Positions 6,444 to 14,254 of a stretch of DNA of 27,430 bases are shown here, in pieces (the first letter of the stretch is position 1; each line of letters opens with the position of its first letter). Origin of the DNA: a virus; the IMG/VR virus record IMGVR_UViG_3300032087_002756, positions 1 through 27,430 of that record, one strand, 5' to 3'. The notes under the pieces are model-generated. The model was not told the origin of the DNA and made no database searches. It was given only the letters and a program-made list of their open reading frames with translations. The position numbers and the translations under genes are program-made.

Positions 6444-7195
6444 TGATATTAAAACACAACTACTATGTTTTTCCTAAAGCAATTTCTAAAGAACAATGTC
6501 AAGGCATAATTAAACGTGGTTTAGACGTAATGAACTTAGACAAAGTTTCAGGTAAAAGTGTAGTTGCAACTACTTTTGGTAATAAAGAAAAAGGCGCTGA
6601 TAAATTAAATACAGCAATAGGTTCTTTAACACATCAAGGCGCTCATAAAAAAGGTGTTAATTTAAGCACAGCATATGTAAGAGATAGCTATACGTCATGG
6701 TTAAATGATAAGTGGATATATGATATAATACTACCTAAAATACATACAGCAAACAAAGACGCAGGTTGGAATTTCGATATAAAAGATAGTGAAATGTTCC
6801 AATTTACTGTATATAAACCTGGTGGTTTTTATGGTTGGCACACAGATGGTCGTTCAGATCATTTTGGTAGTTATAAAAAAGCAATACCAGGTATTAATAA
6901 GAAAAATAAATATGGTAAATTTCCAGAAGGCCTAACTGATAATGATTTTATGGTAGGTTTAAATAGAAAGATATCGGTTACTGTAAATTTAACAGATAAA
7001 AAGAATTATAAAGGTGGTGATTTGCGATTTGACTTTGGTGCTCATAGTGCTAAAAGGTATCACACAATTACTCAAGCAAGAGAACAAGGAAGTATTATAG
7101 TTTTTCCTAGTTTTTTACATCATCAGGTTACACCTGTCACAACTGGAACTAGATATTCTTTAGTATTGTGGACACTAGGACCCCCATTTAAATAA
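6443..7195 (+). CDS. PKHD-type 2OG-Fe(II) oxygenase
   Basis: Probable prolyl-4-hydroxylase-like oxygenase of 250 residues. The core is FTVYKPGGFYGWHTDGRSDHFG (about 121-142) with His133-x-Asp135, the KISVTVNLTD strand, the GGDLRF motif at 191-196, the distal His in FPSFLHHQVTPV (226 or 227) and Arg237 in GTRYSLVLW for the 2-oxoglutarate carboxylate. This arrangement is characteristic of the PiuC/PKHD hydroxylase group, whose members hydroxylate protein or small-molecule substrates. The start overlaps the uvsY stop (TAATG). Such oxygenases are common in cyanophage and pelagiphage genomes, but their targets are not established to my knowledge. Confidence 0.9.
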   Translation: MILKHNYYVFPKAISKEQCQGIIKRGLDVMNLDKVSGKSVVATTFGNKEKGADKLNTAIGSLTHQGAHKKGVNLSTAYVRDSYTSWLNDKWIYDIILPKIHTANKDAGWNFDIKDSEMFQFTVYKPGGFYGWHTDGRSDHFGSYKKAIPGINKKNKYGKFPEGLTDNDFMVGLNRKISVTVNLTDKKNYKGGDLRFDFGAHSAKRYHTITQAREQGSIIVFPSFLHHQVTPVTTGTRYSLVLWTLGPPFK

Positions 7196-7197
7196 TC

Positions 7198-7205
7198 CAT
7201 AAATA
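7198..7205 (+). promoter_or_regulatory. Late-type promoter giving a leaderless start at 7211
   Basis: CATAAATA, 7 of 8 to the T4 late octamer, begins 2 bases after the upstream stop codon and ends 5 bases before the ATG at 7211. It has the same sequence and spacing as the site at 4468, and the predicted +1 is the A of the ATG. Confidence 0.65.
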
Positions 7206-7210
7206 GTAAT

Positions 7211-8008
7211 ATGACAAATATAGAATTTTTTAATAAACATAATTATCTGTTAATAAAGGAATTTATTCCTAGATCACTAGCAGACTTTTTATATCATTAT
7301 GGTAAGACATATGTTCTTGCAACAGATGTTATGGTAAAAACAAAATATCATAGATACCATGAAGACGTATTTGGTGGTTTTGGCGATAGTCAAATACCAG
7401 GTACGTTTAAACGATATGGCGATCCTGTTATGGATTCTTTACTTACTTATTCATGGAAAAGTATGGAAGAAAATACAGGCATGAAACTTCAACCAACGTA
7501 CAGTTATTGGAGATTGTATAGAGAAAATGATGTTTTAGAAAGACACAAAGACAGACCAAGTTGCGAAATATCTACAACATTATGTTTAGGATATGATGTT
7601 TCAAATACAGACAAAGACTATAACTGGCCTATGTTTGTAGAAGAAACAGGTTCATATAAAGATTTACCAGGCAAACCTATTCACATGAAACCAGGCGATA
7701 TGATTATTTACAAAGGTTCTTTAATAGATCACTGGAGAGAAGCATTTAAAGGCAGAAATCACTGTCAAGTATTTTTACATTATAATGATTTAAATGGCCC
7801 ATATGGCAAATTAACAAAATACGATACACGACCTTATGTTGCTCTACCAGGTGATTTTAATAACCTTGAGAAAAGAAAAAAAATAAAAGAAATACATGAT
7901 AGTATTGTAGACCAAAGACTTAATAAAGAAGGATTAGATCCTGATAAGTATGGTCACAAAAAATTACCTGACACATATAATGAGCAAGATAAAAATAGAA
8001 AAACTTAA
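7211..8008 (+). CDS. 2OG-Fe(II) oxygenase-like protein
   Basis: This 265-residue protein belongs to a group common in marine T4-like phages. The region SYWRLYRENDVLERHKDRPSCEIS (about 98-121) supplies His112-x-Asp114. PGDMIIYKGSLIDHWRE (161-177) supplies the distal His174, and FKGRNHCQVFLHYND (179-193) closes the fold. The 2-oxoglutarate-binding basic residue is less clear than in its neighbours; Arg182 is the likely candidate. The C-terminal 60 residues are charged and probably separate. It has its own late-type promoter and no ribosome site. Its 3' end overlaps the start of uvsW by 29 bases. Substrate unknown. Confidence 0.8.
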   Translation: MTNIEFFNKHNYLLIKEFIPRSLADFLYHYGKTYVLATDVMVKTKYHRYHEDVFGGFGDSQIPGTFKRYGDPVMDSLLTYSWKSMEENTGMKLQPTYSYWRLYRENDVLERHKDRPSCEISTTLCLGYDVSNTDKDYNWPMFVEETGSYKDLPGKPIHMKPGDMIIYKGSLIDHWREAFKGRNHCQVFLHYNDLNGPYGKLTKYDTRPYVALPGDFNNLEKRKKIKEIHDSIVDQRLNKEGLDPDKYGHKKLPDTYNEQDKNRKT

Positions 8009-9482
8009 CGAAGTATATCTTAAAATTACTGCTGACGCTGATGTTCGTAGAGAGTTGTCAGACTATTTTTCCTTTGAAGTTCCAGGATATAAGTTTACTC
8101 CACAATATAGAAATAGAGTTTGGGATGGTAAAATAAGATTATATTCATACGCAACAGGTCAAATGTATGTAGGACTTGTAGAATATTTAATTGATTGGTG
8201 TAAAAAAAATAATGTTGAATATGATATACCAGATAAATTATTAGTAAAACCTAATACCTTTAGTAAAGCAGATTTAGTACAACTTTTAGAACAATTTAAA
8301 TTACCCATTGAGCCTAGGGATTATCAGATGGATGCTATGGGATATGCAATGGACCGACAAAGAGCATTGCTTTTATCTCCTACTGCCTCAGGTAAATCAC
8401 TAATAGCATATATGTTTGTAAAATATTGGTTGATGAAAGCTGAAGATATAAATGGCGCAGATGTAATTCCTAATGATAAGAAGATTTTAATTATAGTACC
8501 TACAACTTCTTTAGTAGAACAACTTTATAAAGACTTCAAGTCTTATGGTTGTGATGTAGAAAATATCATAACAAGAAAATATCATGGTTACGAAATAGAT
8601 GAAACAAAACCAGTTTTAATATCTACATGGCAATCTTTATATAAACTACCTAAAGAGTTTTTTGCTCAATTTGGCGCTGTAATAGGTGACGAGGCACACT
8701 TGTTCAAGGCAGTATCATTAACTAAAATAATGACAAAACTTGTAGATTGTCCTTGGCGTATAGGTATGACAGGTACTTTAGAAGATTCAAAAACACATAA
8801 ACTAGTATTGCAAGGTTTGTTTGGTCCTGTTAAACAAGTTGCACAAACAAGAAAACTTATAGAAAAAAAACAATTAGCTGATTTGAAAATATATTGTTTG
8901 GTAATGAGATATTTAGATGGTACAGCTAAAAAAATGTCAGGTGTTAAGTACCATGAAGAGTTGGAGTATCTGGTAACAGATGAAAGTAGAAATAAATATA
9001 TAAGAAACTTAGCTTGTGGTTTACAAGGTAATACATTATTACTATTTCAATTAGTTGAAAAACACGGAAAGGGTTTATATGAACTTATTAAAAACAAAGT
9101 TGGCGCAGATAGGAAAGTATTTTTTGTCTATGGTGGGACGGACACAAAACAAAGAGAAAAGATTAGAGAAATTACTGAGCAATCAGATAACGCCATTATC
9201 GTGGCTTCGTATGGAACTTTCAGTACGGGCATTAATATACGGAACTTGCATAACATTATTTTTGCTAGCCCTTCTAAGTCAAGGATAAGAAATCTACAAA
9301 GTATAGGTAGAAGTTTGAGAATAGGAGAAAATAAAGCAAAGGCGACCTTGTATGATATTGCAGATGATATGACATACAATGGAAAGAAAAACTACACACT
9401 TTCACACTTTCAACAAAGAATAAATATTTACAACGAGGAAGGTTTTAGTTATGAAATTCACACTGTTGATTTAAAATCCTAA
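7980..9482 (+). CDS. uvsW: DNA/RNA helicase UvsW
   Basis: Superfamily 2 helicase that in T4 unwinds R-loops and branched DNA, shifting replication from origin- to recombination-dependent mode. The 500 residues match T4 (503). Motifs in order: an N-terminal DNA-binding segment with PQYRNRVWDGKIRLY (41-55), Walker A SPTASGKS (133-140), motif Ia PTTSL, DEAH (237-240), motif III GMTGTL (262-267), motif V ASYGTFSTGINI (409-420) and motif VI QSIGRSLRIG (440-449) with its arginine fingers. I chose the ATG at 7980 (MSKIKIEKLN) because T4-like UvsW proteins start just before this block; an in-frame ATG at 7950 would only add ten residues encoded within the upstream gene. Confidence 0.96.
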   Translation: MSKIKIEKLNEVYLKITADADVRRELSDYFSFEVPGYKFTPQYRNRVWDGKIRLYSYATGQMYVGLVEYLIDWCKKNNVEYDIPDKLLVKPNTFSKADLVQLLEQFKLPIEPRDYQMDAMGYAMDRQRALLLSPTASGKSLIAYMFVKYWLMKAEDINGADVIPNDKKILIIVPTTSLVEQLYKDFKSYGCDVENIITRKYHGYEIDETKPVLISTWQSLYKLPKEFFAQFGAVIGDEAHLFKAVSLTKIMTKLVDCPWRIGMTGTLEDSKTHKLVLQGLFGPVKQVAQTRKLIEKKQLADLKIYCLVMRYLDGTAKKMSGVKYHEELEYLVTDESRNKYIRNLACGLQGNTLLLFQLVEKHGKGLYELIKNKVGADRKVFFVYGGTDTKQREKIREITEQSDNAIIVASYGTFSTGINIRNLHNIIFASPSKSRIRNLQSIGRSLRIGENKAKATLYDIADDMTYNGKKNYTLSHFQQRINIYNEEGFSYEIHTVDLKS

Positions 9483-9483
9483 T

Positions 9484-9933
9484 ATGGCTAAAATAGACAC
9501 AGTAAACGCTAAAATTATTAAACTTGTTTCAGGTGAGGAAATATGTTGTACTCTCTCTAAAGAACAAATAAAAGAGAAGTCAGCTATGTTGAGAATAGAT
9601 GAGCCAATGTTAATTAAATATGTGCCTAGAGTTGACGCATTAGGAGTGTCAGATTACATTGCCTTAGTTAAATGGGTTGGGTTTACAGATGATAAGATAA
9701 TATCTATACCAAAAGATAAAATAATGACAATATGTAATGCCACGGCACCCTTTTCAGCTAGATATAAAAAACTATTAACTTATAAAGTAAAACAGAAACT
9801 ACCTGATTATATAGAAAGAGATTTGTCAGCTGATGAATATGAAGATATGTTAAATGATGATGAGGAACTAACTAAAAGTAGATTACGAGAACTTGCTGAG
9901 AGTTTAAATATTCCTAAAAAGAAATTACATTAG
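9484..9933 (+). CDS. Conserved small protein between uvsW and gene 55, possibly Sm-like
   Basis: This 149-residue protein has a first half resembling an SH3/Sm-like barrel: KIIKLVSGEEICCTLS, then LRIDEPMLIKYV, LVKWVGFTDDKIISIPKDKIMTI. The pattern of a strand with SGEE, a P-M strand and a PKDKI strand is shared by many small proteins of marine T4-like phages as I recall them. The second half (about 85-149) is helical and acidic. The start is 1 base after the uvsW stop, implying coupling. A nucleic-acid-binding or transcription-linked role is a guess from the fold and from gene 55 lying downstream. No catalytic residues are apparent. Confidence 0.7.
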   Translation: MAKIDTVNAKIIKLVSGEEICCTLSKEQIKEKSAMLRIDEPMLIKYVPRVDALGVSDYIALVKWVGFTDDKIISIPKDKIMTICNATAPFSARYKKLLTYKVKQKLPDYIERDLSADEYEDMLNDDEELTKSRLRELAESLNIPKKKLH

Positions 9934-9946
9934 GTAGCTAAGTTCC

Positions 9947-9980
9947 CTGGTGATTCACCCACATGGGTATTATACACCAG
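9947..9980 (+). other. Two-tier stem-loop between 9484-9933 and the next oxygenase gene
   Basis: CTGGTG (9947-9952) pairs with CACCAG (9975-9980) and, inside it, ACCC (9957-9960) pairs with GGGT (9965-9968) around an ACAT loop. The region is richer in G and C than its surroundings. It lies 14 bases after a stop codon and ends 31 bases before the ATG at 10012. There is no T-run, so it looks like an RNA element or processing site rather than a terminator. Confidence 0.5.
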
Positions 9981-10011
9981 AAACCTCAATTTGTCAAGCA
10001 GTGAAAAGATT

Positions 10012-10668
10012 ATGTTATTTGGAAATACTTGTATTGATAATTTTTTAAATAATCCACAAAATGTAGTAGATGTGGCTAATTCGTGTACATATTCTAATGA
10101 TGGTGTATCACCTGGAAAAAGATCAGAACCTTTACATATAGTTAATTATGATTTATATAACTACATAAACGTAAAAATTTTATCTTCTTTATATCCAAAT
10201 GAGTCAGAAACAGTGCAATTTAAGTCACTTTCAGTCTTTCAAAAAATACCTGCAGGTATAGATTATGACGGTTGGATACACACGGACAAAAGATCAATAC
10301 TAACTGCTATTATATTTCTATCAAATTCAAATGCAGGTACATCAATATATGAACCTAAATCATCTTTTTTTATACCTGATAATACAGATAATATAAAACA
10401 AGATTATTTTAAGAATCCTAATAGTTTATCAAAAGAAAAAAAAGAAAAATATCATAAAATAAGAGAAAAGTGGGCAAGTAATTATGAAGAAACTATATCT
10501 TACAAAGGTAAATACAACAGAATGATTTGTTTTGATGGTTTTAACTATCATAATGCTCATGTACATAAAGGTACTGAAGACAGACTCACACTAATTACAT
10601 TTTTTGACGAAATAACCATAAAGGATAAAAACATAAAATATCCTTTACCAACCATTAGAGGGAGTTGA
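10012..10668 (+). CDS. Putative 2OG-Fe(II) oxygenase
   Basis: This 218-residue protein has an oxygenase-like core: FQKIPAGIDYDGWIHTDKRSILTAIIFLS (about 76-104) gives His90-x-Asp92, and FDGFNYHNAHVHKGTEDRLTLITFF (about 174-198) gives distal His180 and Arg191. A Lys/Glu-rich insertion (about 128-160) separates the two halves. I prefer the ATG at 10012 to an in-frame TTG at 9991; neither has a strong ribosome site, so the start is uncertain. A stem-loop precedes it, and its last codons overlap the -35 of the gene 55 promoter. The nearest relatives I can think of are short bacterial oxygenase-like proteins found near tryptophan halogenases, and halogenases lie 0.6 kb downstream, but I cannot confirm that link. 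Confidence 0.75.
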   Translation: MLFGNTCIDNFLNNPQNVVDVANSCTYSNDGVSPGKRSEPLHIVNYDLYNYINVKILSSLYPNESETVQFKSLSVFQKIPAGIDYDGWIHTDKRSILTAIIFLSNSNAGTSIYEPKSSFFIPDNTDNIKQDYFKNPNSLSKEKKEKYHKIREKWASNYEETISYKGKYNRMICFDGFNYHNAHVHKGTEDRLTLITFFDEITIKDKNIKYPLPTIRGS

Positions 10669-10693
10669 CAAAAAACATTGTTTATTGTATAAT
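10665..10693 (+). promoter_or_regulatory. Consensus sigma70 promoter of gene 55, leaderless
   Basis: TTGACA (10665-10670), a 17-base spacer and TATAAT (10688-10693) form a perfect sigma70 consensus. The expected +1 is 10700, the A of the gp55 ATG. The host polymerase would make the late sigma factor early from an mRNA without a leader. Confidence 0.85.
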
Positions 10694-10699
10694 AGAACT

Positions 10700-11251
10700 A
10701 TGGCAAGAACAAGAAAAAGAAGTGAACATTACGTTGACAATAAGAAATTTTTAGAGGCAATGACCGAGTTTAAAGATCGTTGCGACAAGGCAAAAAAAAG
10801 AGGAAGAAAAACACCACCAGTAACCGAGTATATAGGTGAATGTTTTTTAAAAATTGCAAATCATTTATCATATAGACCTAATTTTATTAATTACACATTT
10901 AGAGACGATATGATTTCAGATGGTATAGAAAACTGTTTACAATATCTAGGCAACTTTAATCCTAAAAAATCTAAAAATCCTTTTGCTTATTTTACACAAA
11001 TCATTTACTATGCTTTTATTAGAAGAATACAGAAAGAGAAAAAACAAGTTAACATTAAAGCAAAACTTATAGAAGATGGTGGTTTAGCAGAATTACATAT
11101 TGATCCAAATGATACAAACAAAGACTATAAAAATCAGTTTGTTGAATTTTTAAGAAAGAATAGTAAGCCTTCAGATGAAACACCTAAAAGTAAAGATATA
11201 AAAGTCAAAAAAAGAAAAAGAAGAACTTATACAAGCGTTTTAGACATTTAA
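10700..11251 (+). CDS. 55: Late transcription sigma factor gp55
   Basis: T4-type alternative sigma factor that binds host core RNA polymerase and recognises TATAAATA late promoters, several of which are visible in this window. The 183-residue product is close to T4 gp55 (185). The sigma region 2-like core is visible around 73-118: FRDDMISDGIENCLQYLGNF, then NPFAYFTQIIYYAFIRRIQKEK, the FAYFT..I...F..RI pattern that contacts core and melts the -10. The C-terminal tail is basic (KVKKRKRRTY) and may hold the clamp-binding hydrophobic end that T4 gp55 uses with gp45. The ATG at 10700 is preferred over an upstream TTG at 10685, which lies within the promoter. It is the first gene of a unit that continues with essentially no gaps to 21626. 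Confidence 0.95.
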   Translation: MARTRKRSEHYVDNKKFLEAMTEFKDRCDKAKKRGRKTPPVTEYIGECFLKIANHLSYRPNFINYTFRDDMISDGIENCLQYLGNFNPKKSKNPFAYFTQIIYYAFIRRIQKEKKQVNIKAKLIEDGGLAELHIDPNDTNKDYKNQFVEFLRKNSKPSDETPKSKDIKVKKRKRRTYTSVLDI

Positions 11252-11253
11252 TA

Positions 11254-12822
11254 ATGACAATAAAAAATATAGTAGTTGTTGGTGGTGGTACAGCAGGTTG
11301 GGCTGCAGCTTGTTATTTAAGAGATACAACTAACCCACAAATAAAGGTAACTGTAGTAGCTTCAAAAGAAATACCTATCATTGGTGTAGGTGAAAGTACA
11401 ACTGGTTTATTTAATGACTTTTTAAAACAAATTGGTTTACCAGAACAAGTCTTTATGAAAGAAACAGGTGCTACTCACAAAATAGGCATACAACATAGAG
11501 ATTGGTATAAAGTAGGAGAACATTTTAACTCACCTATTGGTGAGGCAAAGAGAGTAGCTAATACCTATCCTAGTGATGATTATGATTTTATAAAAATGTT
11601 TGCAATTGCAGAAAATATAAACGACTCTAGTTTACAAGCATTTTGTATGAAAAAAAATAAAGTTCCTTTTGTTCGTGCAGATCATCCTGAAAATAATCCT
11701 TATAAACAATTATTAGGATATGGAGGTTATAGAGACTTACGAGATAACAACACAGCACTACACCTAGACACATATAAAACAGGACAAATTTTAAAAAGAT
11801 TTTTTTTAGAAAAAAAAGTTAATACAGAATATGTTGAAGGTACTGTAGATAGTTTTGAAAAAAATGAAGATGGTACAATAAAGTGTGTAAAAGGAAAAAA
11901 CAATTTAAAAGTAGAAGGCGACTTGTTTGTAGATTGTTCAGGTTTTACAAGAATACTACTAAACTCATATGAAAATAAATTTATTGAATATGGTGATCAG
12001 TTATTAAATAACAGAGCCCTTGCATTTCATATACCTTATACAAGTAAAACAGCAATAAGAAGTTATACACACGCATGGGCTCAAAAGTATGGTTGGTTAT
12101 GGATGATACCTTTACAAGAAAGATATGGCGCTGGATATTGTTTTAATGATTCATTTACTACTGTTGATGAGGCAAAACTAGAAATAGAAAAAGTATTAAG
12201 AACAAAAATAGAAGTGCAAAAAGATATAAAATTTAAGTCTGGTAGATTTGAAAAGTTTTGGATTAAAAATGTTATATCAACAGGATTATCAAGTGCATTT
12301 ATAGAACCTTTAGAAGCAACATCTATTCACGCTACACTCTATCAATTAAAACATTGGATAAGATATTATTTTACTCAAACTCTAAATTTTAACAATGAAC
12401 ACCTACAAGATTCTTATAATGATGATATGACTAATATGTGGGATCAAATAAAAGATTTTATAGTGTATCATTATATTACACCAAGAAACGATACAGAATA
12501 TTGGAAAGAAGCTTCATCTCCTAAGAGATGGTCTAAAGAACTAAAACAAAAACTAGGAATGTGGAAAGATAGAACTCCTAGATTGCCTGATTTTGTTAGA
12601 GGAAATAGAAACGACTTTTATCATATAGATGATAATTTATGGTTAAATATAAGTCAAGGTATGCACATACTTGATAGAGATATGGTTAAAAGAGAACTAA
12701 TAGAATATAATCAATATGAATCTGCCAAAAGACAATTACAAAATGGCTTGAAATTTTTTGATTATGCGTCAACAAATTGCGTAGGAACAAACGAGTATTA
12801 TAAACATTATGTCGGTCAATAA
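11254..12822 (+). CDS. Flavin-dependent tryptophan halogenase-like protein 1
   Basis: FAD-dependent halogenase family, 522 residues. The usual reaction uses reduced FAD, O2 and halide to make hypohalous acid, which a lysine relays to an aromatic substrate. Visible features: GGGTAGWAA FAD site at 10-18, GVGESTTG at 44-51, the catalytic Lys76 in ATHKIGIQHRDW, the WxWxIP halogenase signature as WLWMIP (281-286) and the halide/FAD loop FIEPLEATSIH (349-359), in which Glu354 matches the catalytic Glu of PrnA/RebH while the adjacent Ser is Ala. No flavin reductase is visible nearby, so reduced FAD must come from elsewhere. The start follows the gp55 stop by 2 bases. Cyanophage Syn10 is known to encode an active halogenase of this type (VirX1). 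Substrate here is unknown and could be a peptide or small molecule. Confidence 0.93.
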   Translation: MTIKNIVVVGGGTAGWAAACYLRDTTNPQIKVTVVASKEIPIIGVGESTTGLFNDFLKQIGLPEQVFMKETGATHKIGIQHRDWYKVGEHFNSPIGEAKRVANTYPSDDYDFIKMFAIAENINDSSLQAFCMKKNKVPFVRADHPENNPYKQLLGYGGYRDLRDNNTALHLDTYKTGQILKRFFLEKKVNTEYVEGTVDSFEKNEDGTIKCVKGKNNLKVEGDLFVDCSGFTRILLNSYENKFIEYGDQLLNNRALAFHIPYTSKTAIRSYTHAWAQKYGWLWMIPLQERYGAGYCFNDSFTTVDEAKLEIEKVLRTKIEVQKDIKFKSGRFEKFWIKNVISTGLSSAFIEPLEATSIHATLYQLKHWIRYYFTQTLNFNNEHLQDSYNDDMTNMWDQIKDFIVYHYITPRNDTEYWKEASSPKRWSKELKQKLGMWKDRTPRLPDFVRGNRNDFYHIDDNLWLNISQGMHILDRDMVKRELIEYNQYESAKRQLQNGLKFFDYASTNCVGTNEYYKHYVGQ

Positions 12823-14254
12823 AATAACAGTATTAGGTGGTGGAACAGCAGGTCTTTTATCTGCCTTAATTTTAAAAAAACGATTTTCAAAACTTGATAT
12901 AGAAGTTGTTAAGTCAGATCAAATAGGAATTATAGGAGTTGGTGAAGGGTCTACTGAACACTGGAAAGAGTTTATGGACTTTATAGGAGTTCCTTTAAAA
13001 GAACTTTTATTAGAGACAGACGCCACTTTTAAATATGGTATAATGTTTGAAGATTGGACTAAAGAACCTTACTTTCACAATATAACAAATGAATTACAAA
13101 ATATTAGAATGGGCCAATATTATTCTGGTTATGCTTACGCAGTAGTAAATAGTTTAAAACCAGATGAATATACATCAGGTCATTGTTTCAATAAAGAAGT
13201 TTTACCTAATTATATGCCTCATCAATTTCATTTTAACACATTTAAGTTAAATCAGTTTTTATTAAAAGTATGTGAAAAATTTGAAATAAAGATTCATATA
13301 GATGAAATTACAGATGTTGAAACAAGTAATTATGGAATAAAAAGAATTAGAGGTGATAAAGGTTGGTATGAGTCAGATTTCTATATTGATAGTACAGGAT
13401 TTAAAAAATACTTAATATCTAAATTAGGCGCTAAATGGGTTTCATACAAAGACTATTTGCCAATGAATGAGGCGATAGCCTTTCCTACTCCCGACACGGA
13501 TGAATATACGCCATATACACTTGCAAAGGCAATGTCTTCAGGTTGGATGTGGCGTATACCGACATATGGTCGTTGGGGTAATGGTTATGTTTTTGATAAC
13601 AGATATATAAATGCTGAACAAGCACAAAAAGAATGTGAAGACTATTTAGGATTTAAAGTTAATGTTGCAAAGAATATTAAGTTTGACGCAGGTGCTTTAG
13701 ATAGACCATGGATAGGCAATTGTGTTGCAATGGGATTAAGTGCTAGTTTTATTGAACCACTAGAGGCGTCATCAATAGGAACTTCTATTCAACAATCGTT
13801 TTTACTAATGCACACTCTAATAAATTACAAACAAACAGATATAGATCAGTATAATCAAAAGGTAAAAGAAATAGTTGAAAACATAAGAGATTTTGTTTTA
13901 CTACATTACATGGTCGATAAAAAAGATAGTAGATTTTGGAAAGAGTTTAAACCTAATTTACCTGATACATTAAAACATAACTTAGAAAAATGGTCAGACA
14001 GATTACCTATTAACGAAGATTTTAAAAACAATTATACTTTATTTAATGCTCATAATTTTGCAGTGCTACTAAAAGAACTAAATTTAGTCAATAAAGAAAG
14101 TATAAAAAGAGAATATGAAATGATAGACCAAGGCACTAGAGGCTTAATTAAAAACTCAATTGCTAGTCACATAAAAACTTTTAAATATAATATTAAGGCA
14201 ATGAGTCATAAAAAATACTTAAACACACTGAGAAATGAAAATAGCAATACTTAA
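12809..14254 (+). CDS. Flavin-dependent tryptophan halogenase-like protein 2
   Basis: A second, diverged halogenase-family protein of 481 residues, starting 14 bases before the end of the first. It keeps every key element: GGGTAGLLSA FAD site (10-19), GVGEGSTEHW (43-52), Lys75 in ATFKYGIMFEDW, WMWRIP (246-251) as the WxWxIP signature, and FIEPLEASSIG (314-324) with Glu319 followed by Ala. The helical C-terminal region differs most from its neighbour, which is where substrate recognition usually lies, so the two enzymes probably act on different substrates or positions. The 14-base overlap on one side and 20-base overlap with gene 47 on the other show tight coupling to a DNA repair operon. Both copies look intact. 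Confidence 0.93.
   Translation: MSVNKITVLGGGTAGLLSALILKKRFSKLDIEVVKSDQIGIIGVGEGSTEHWKEFMDFIGVPLKELLLETDATFKYGIMFEDWTKEPYFHNITNELQNIRMGQYYSGYAYAVVNSLKPDEYTSGHCFNKEVLPNYMPHQFHFNTFKLNQFLLKVCEKFEIKIHIDEITDVETSNYGIKRIRGDKGWYESDFYIDSTGFKKYLISKLGAKWVSYKDYLPMNEAIAFPTPDTDEYTPYTLAKAMSSGWMWRIPTYGRWGNGYVFDNRYINAEQAQKECEDYLGFKVNVAKNIKFDAGALDRPWIGNCVAMGLSASFIEPLEASSIGTSIQQSFLLMHTLINYKQTDIDQYNQKVKEIVENIRDFVLLHYMVDKKDSRFWKEFKPNLPDTLKHNLEKWSDRLPINEDFKNNYTLFNAHNFAVLLKELNLVNKESIKREYEMIDQGTRGLIKNSIASHIKTFKYNIKAMSHKKYLNTLRNENSNT

Noticed and set aside
13605-13612. TATAAATG and other ATAAATA-like octamers inside coding regions (e.g. 8990, 9418, 17886)
   Set aside because: They lie within genes, far from any downstream start, and are expected by chance in AT-rich DNA.
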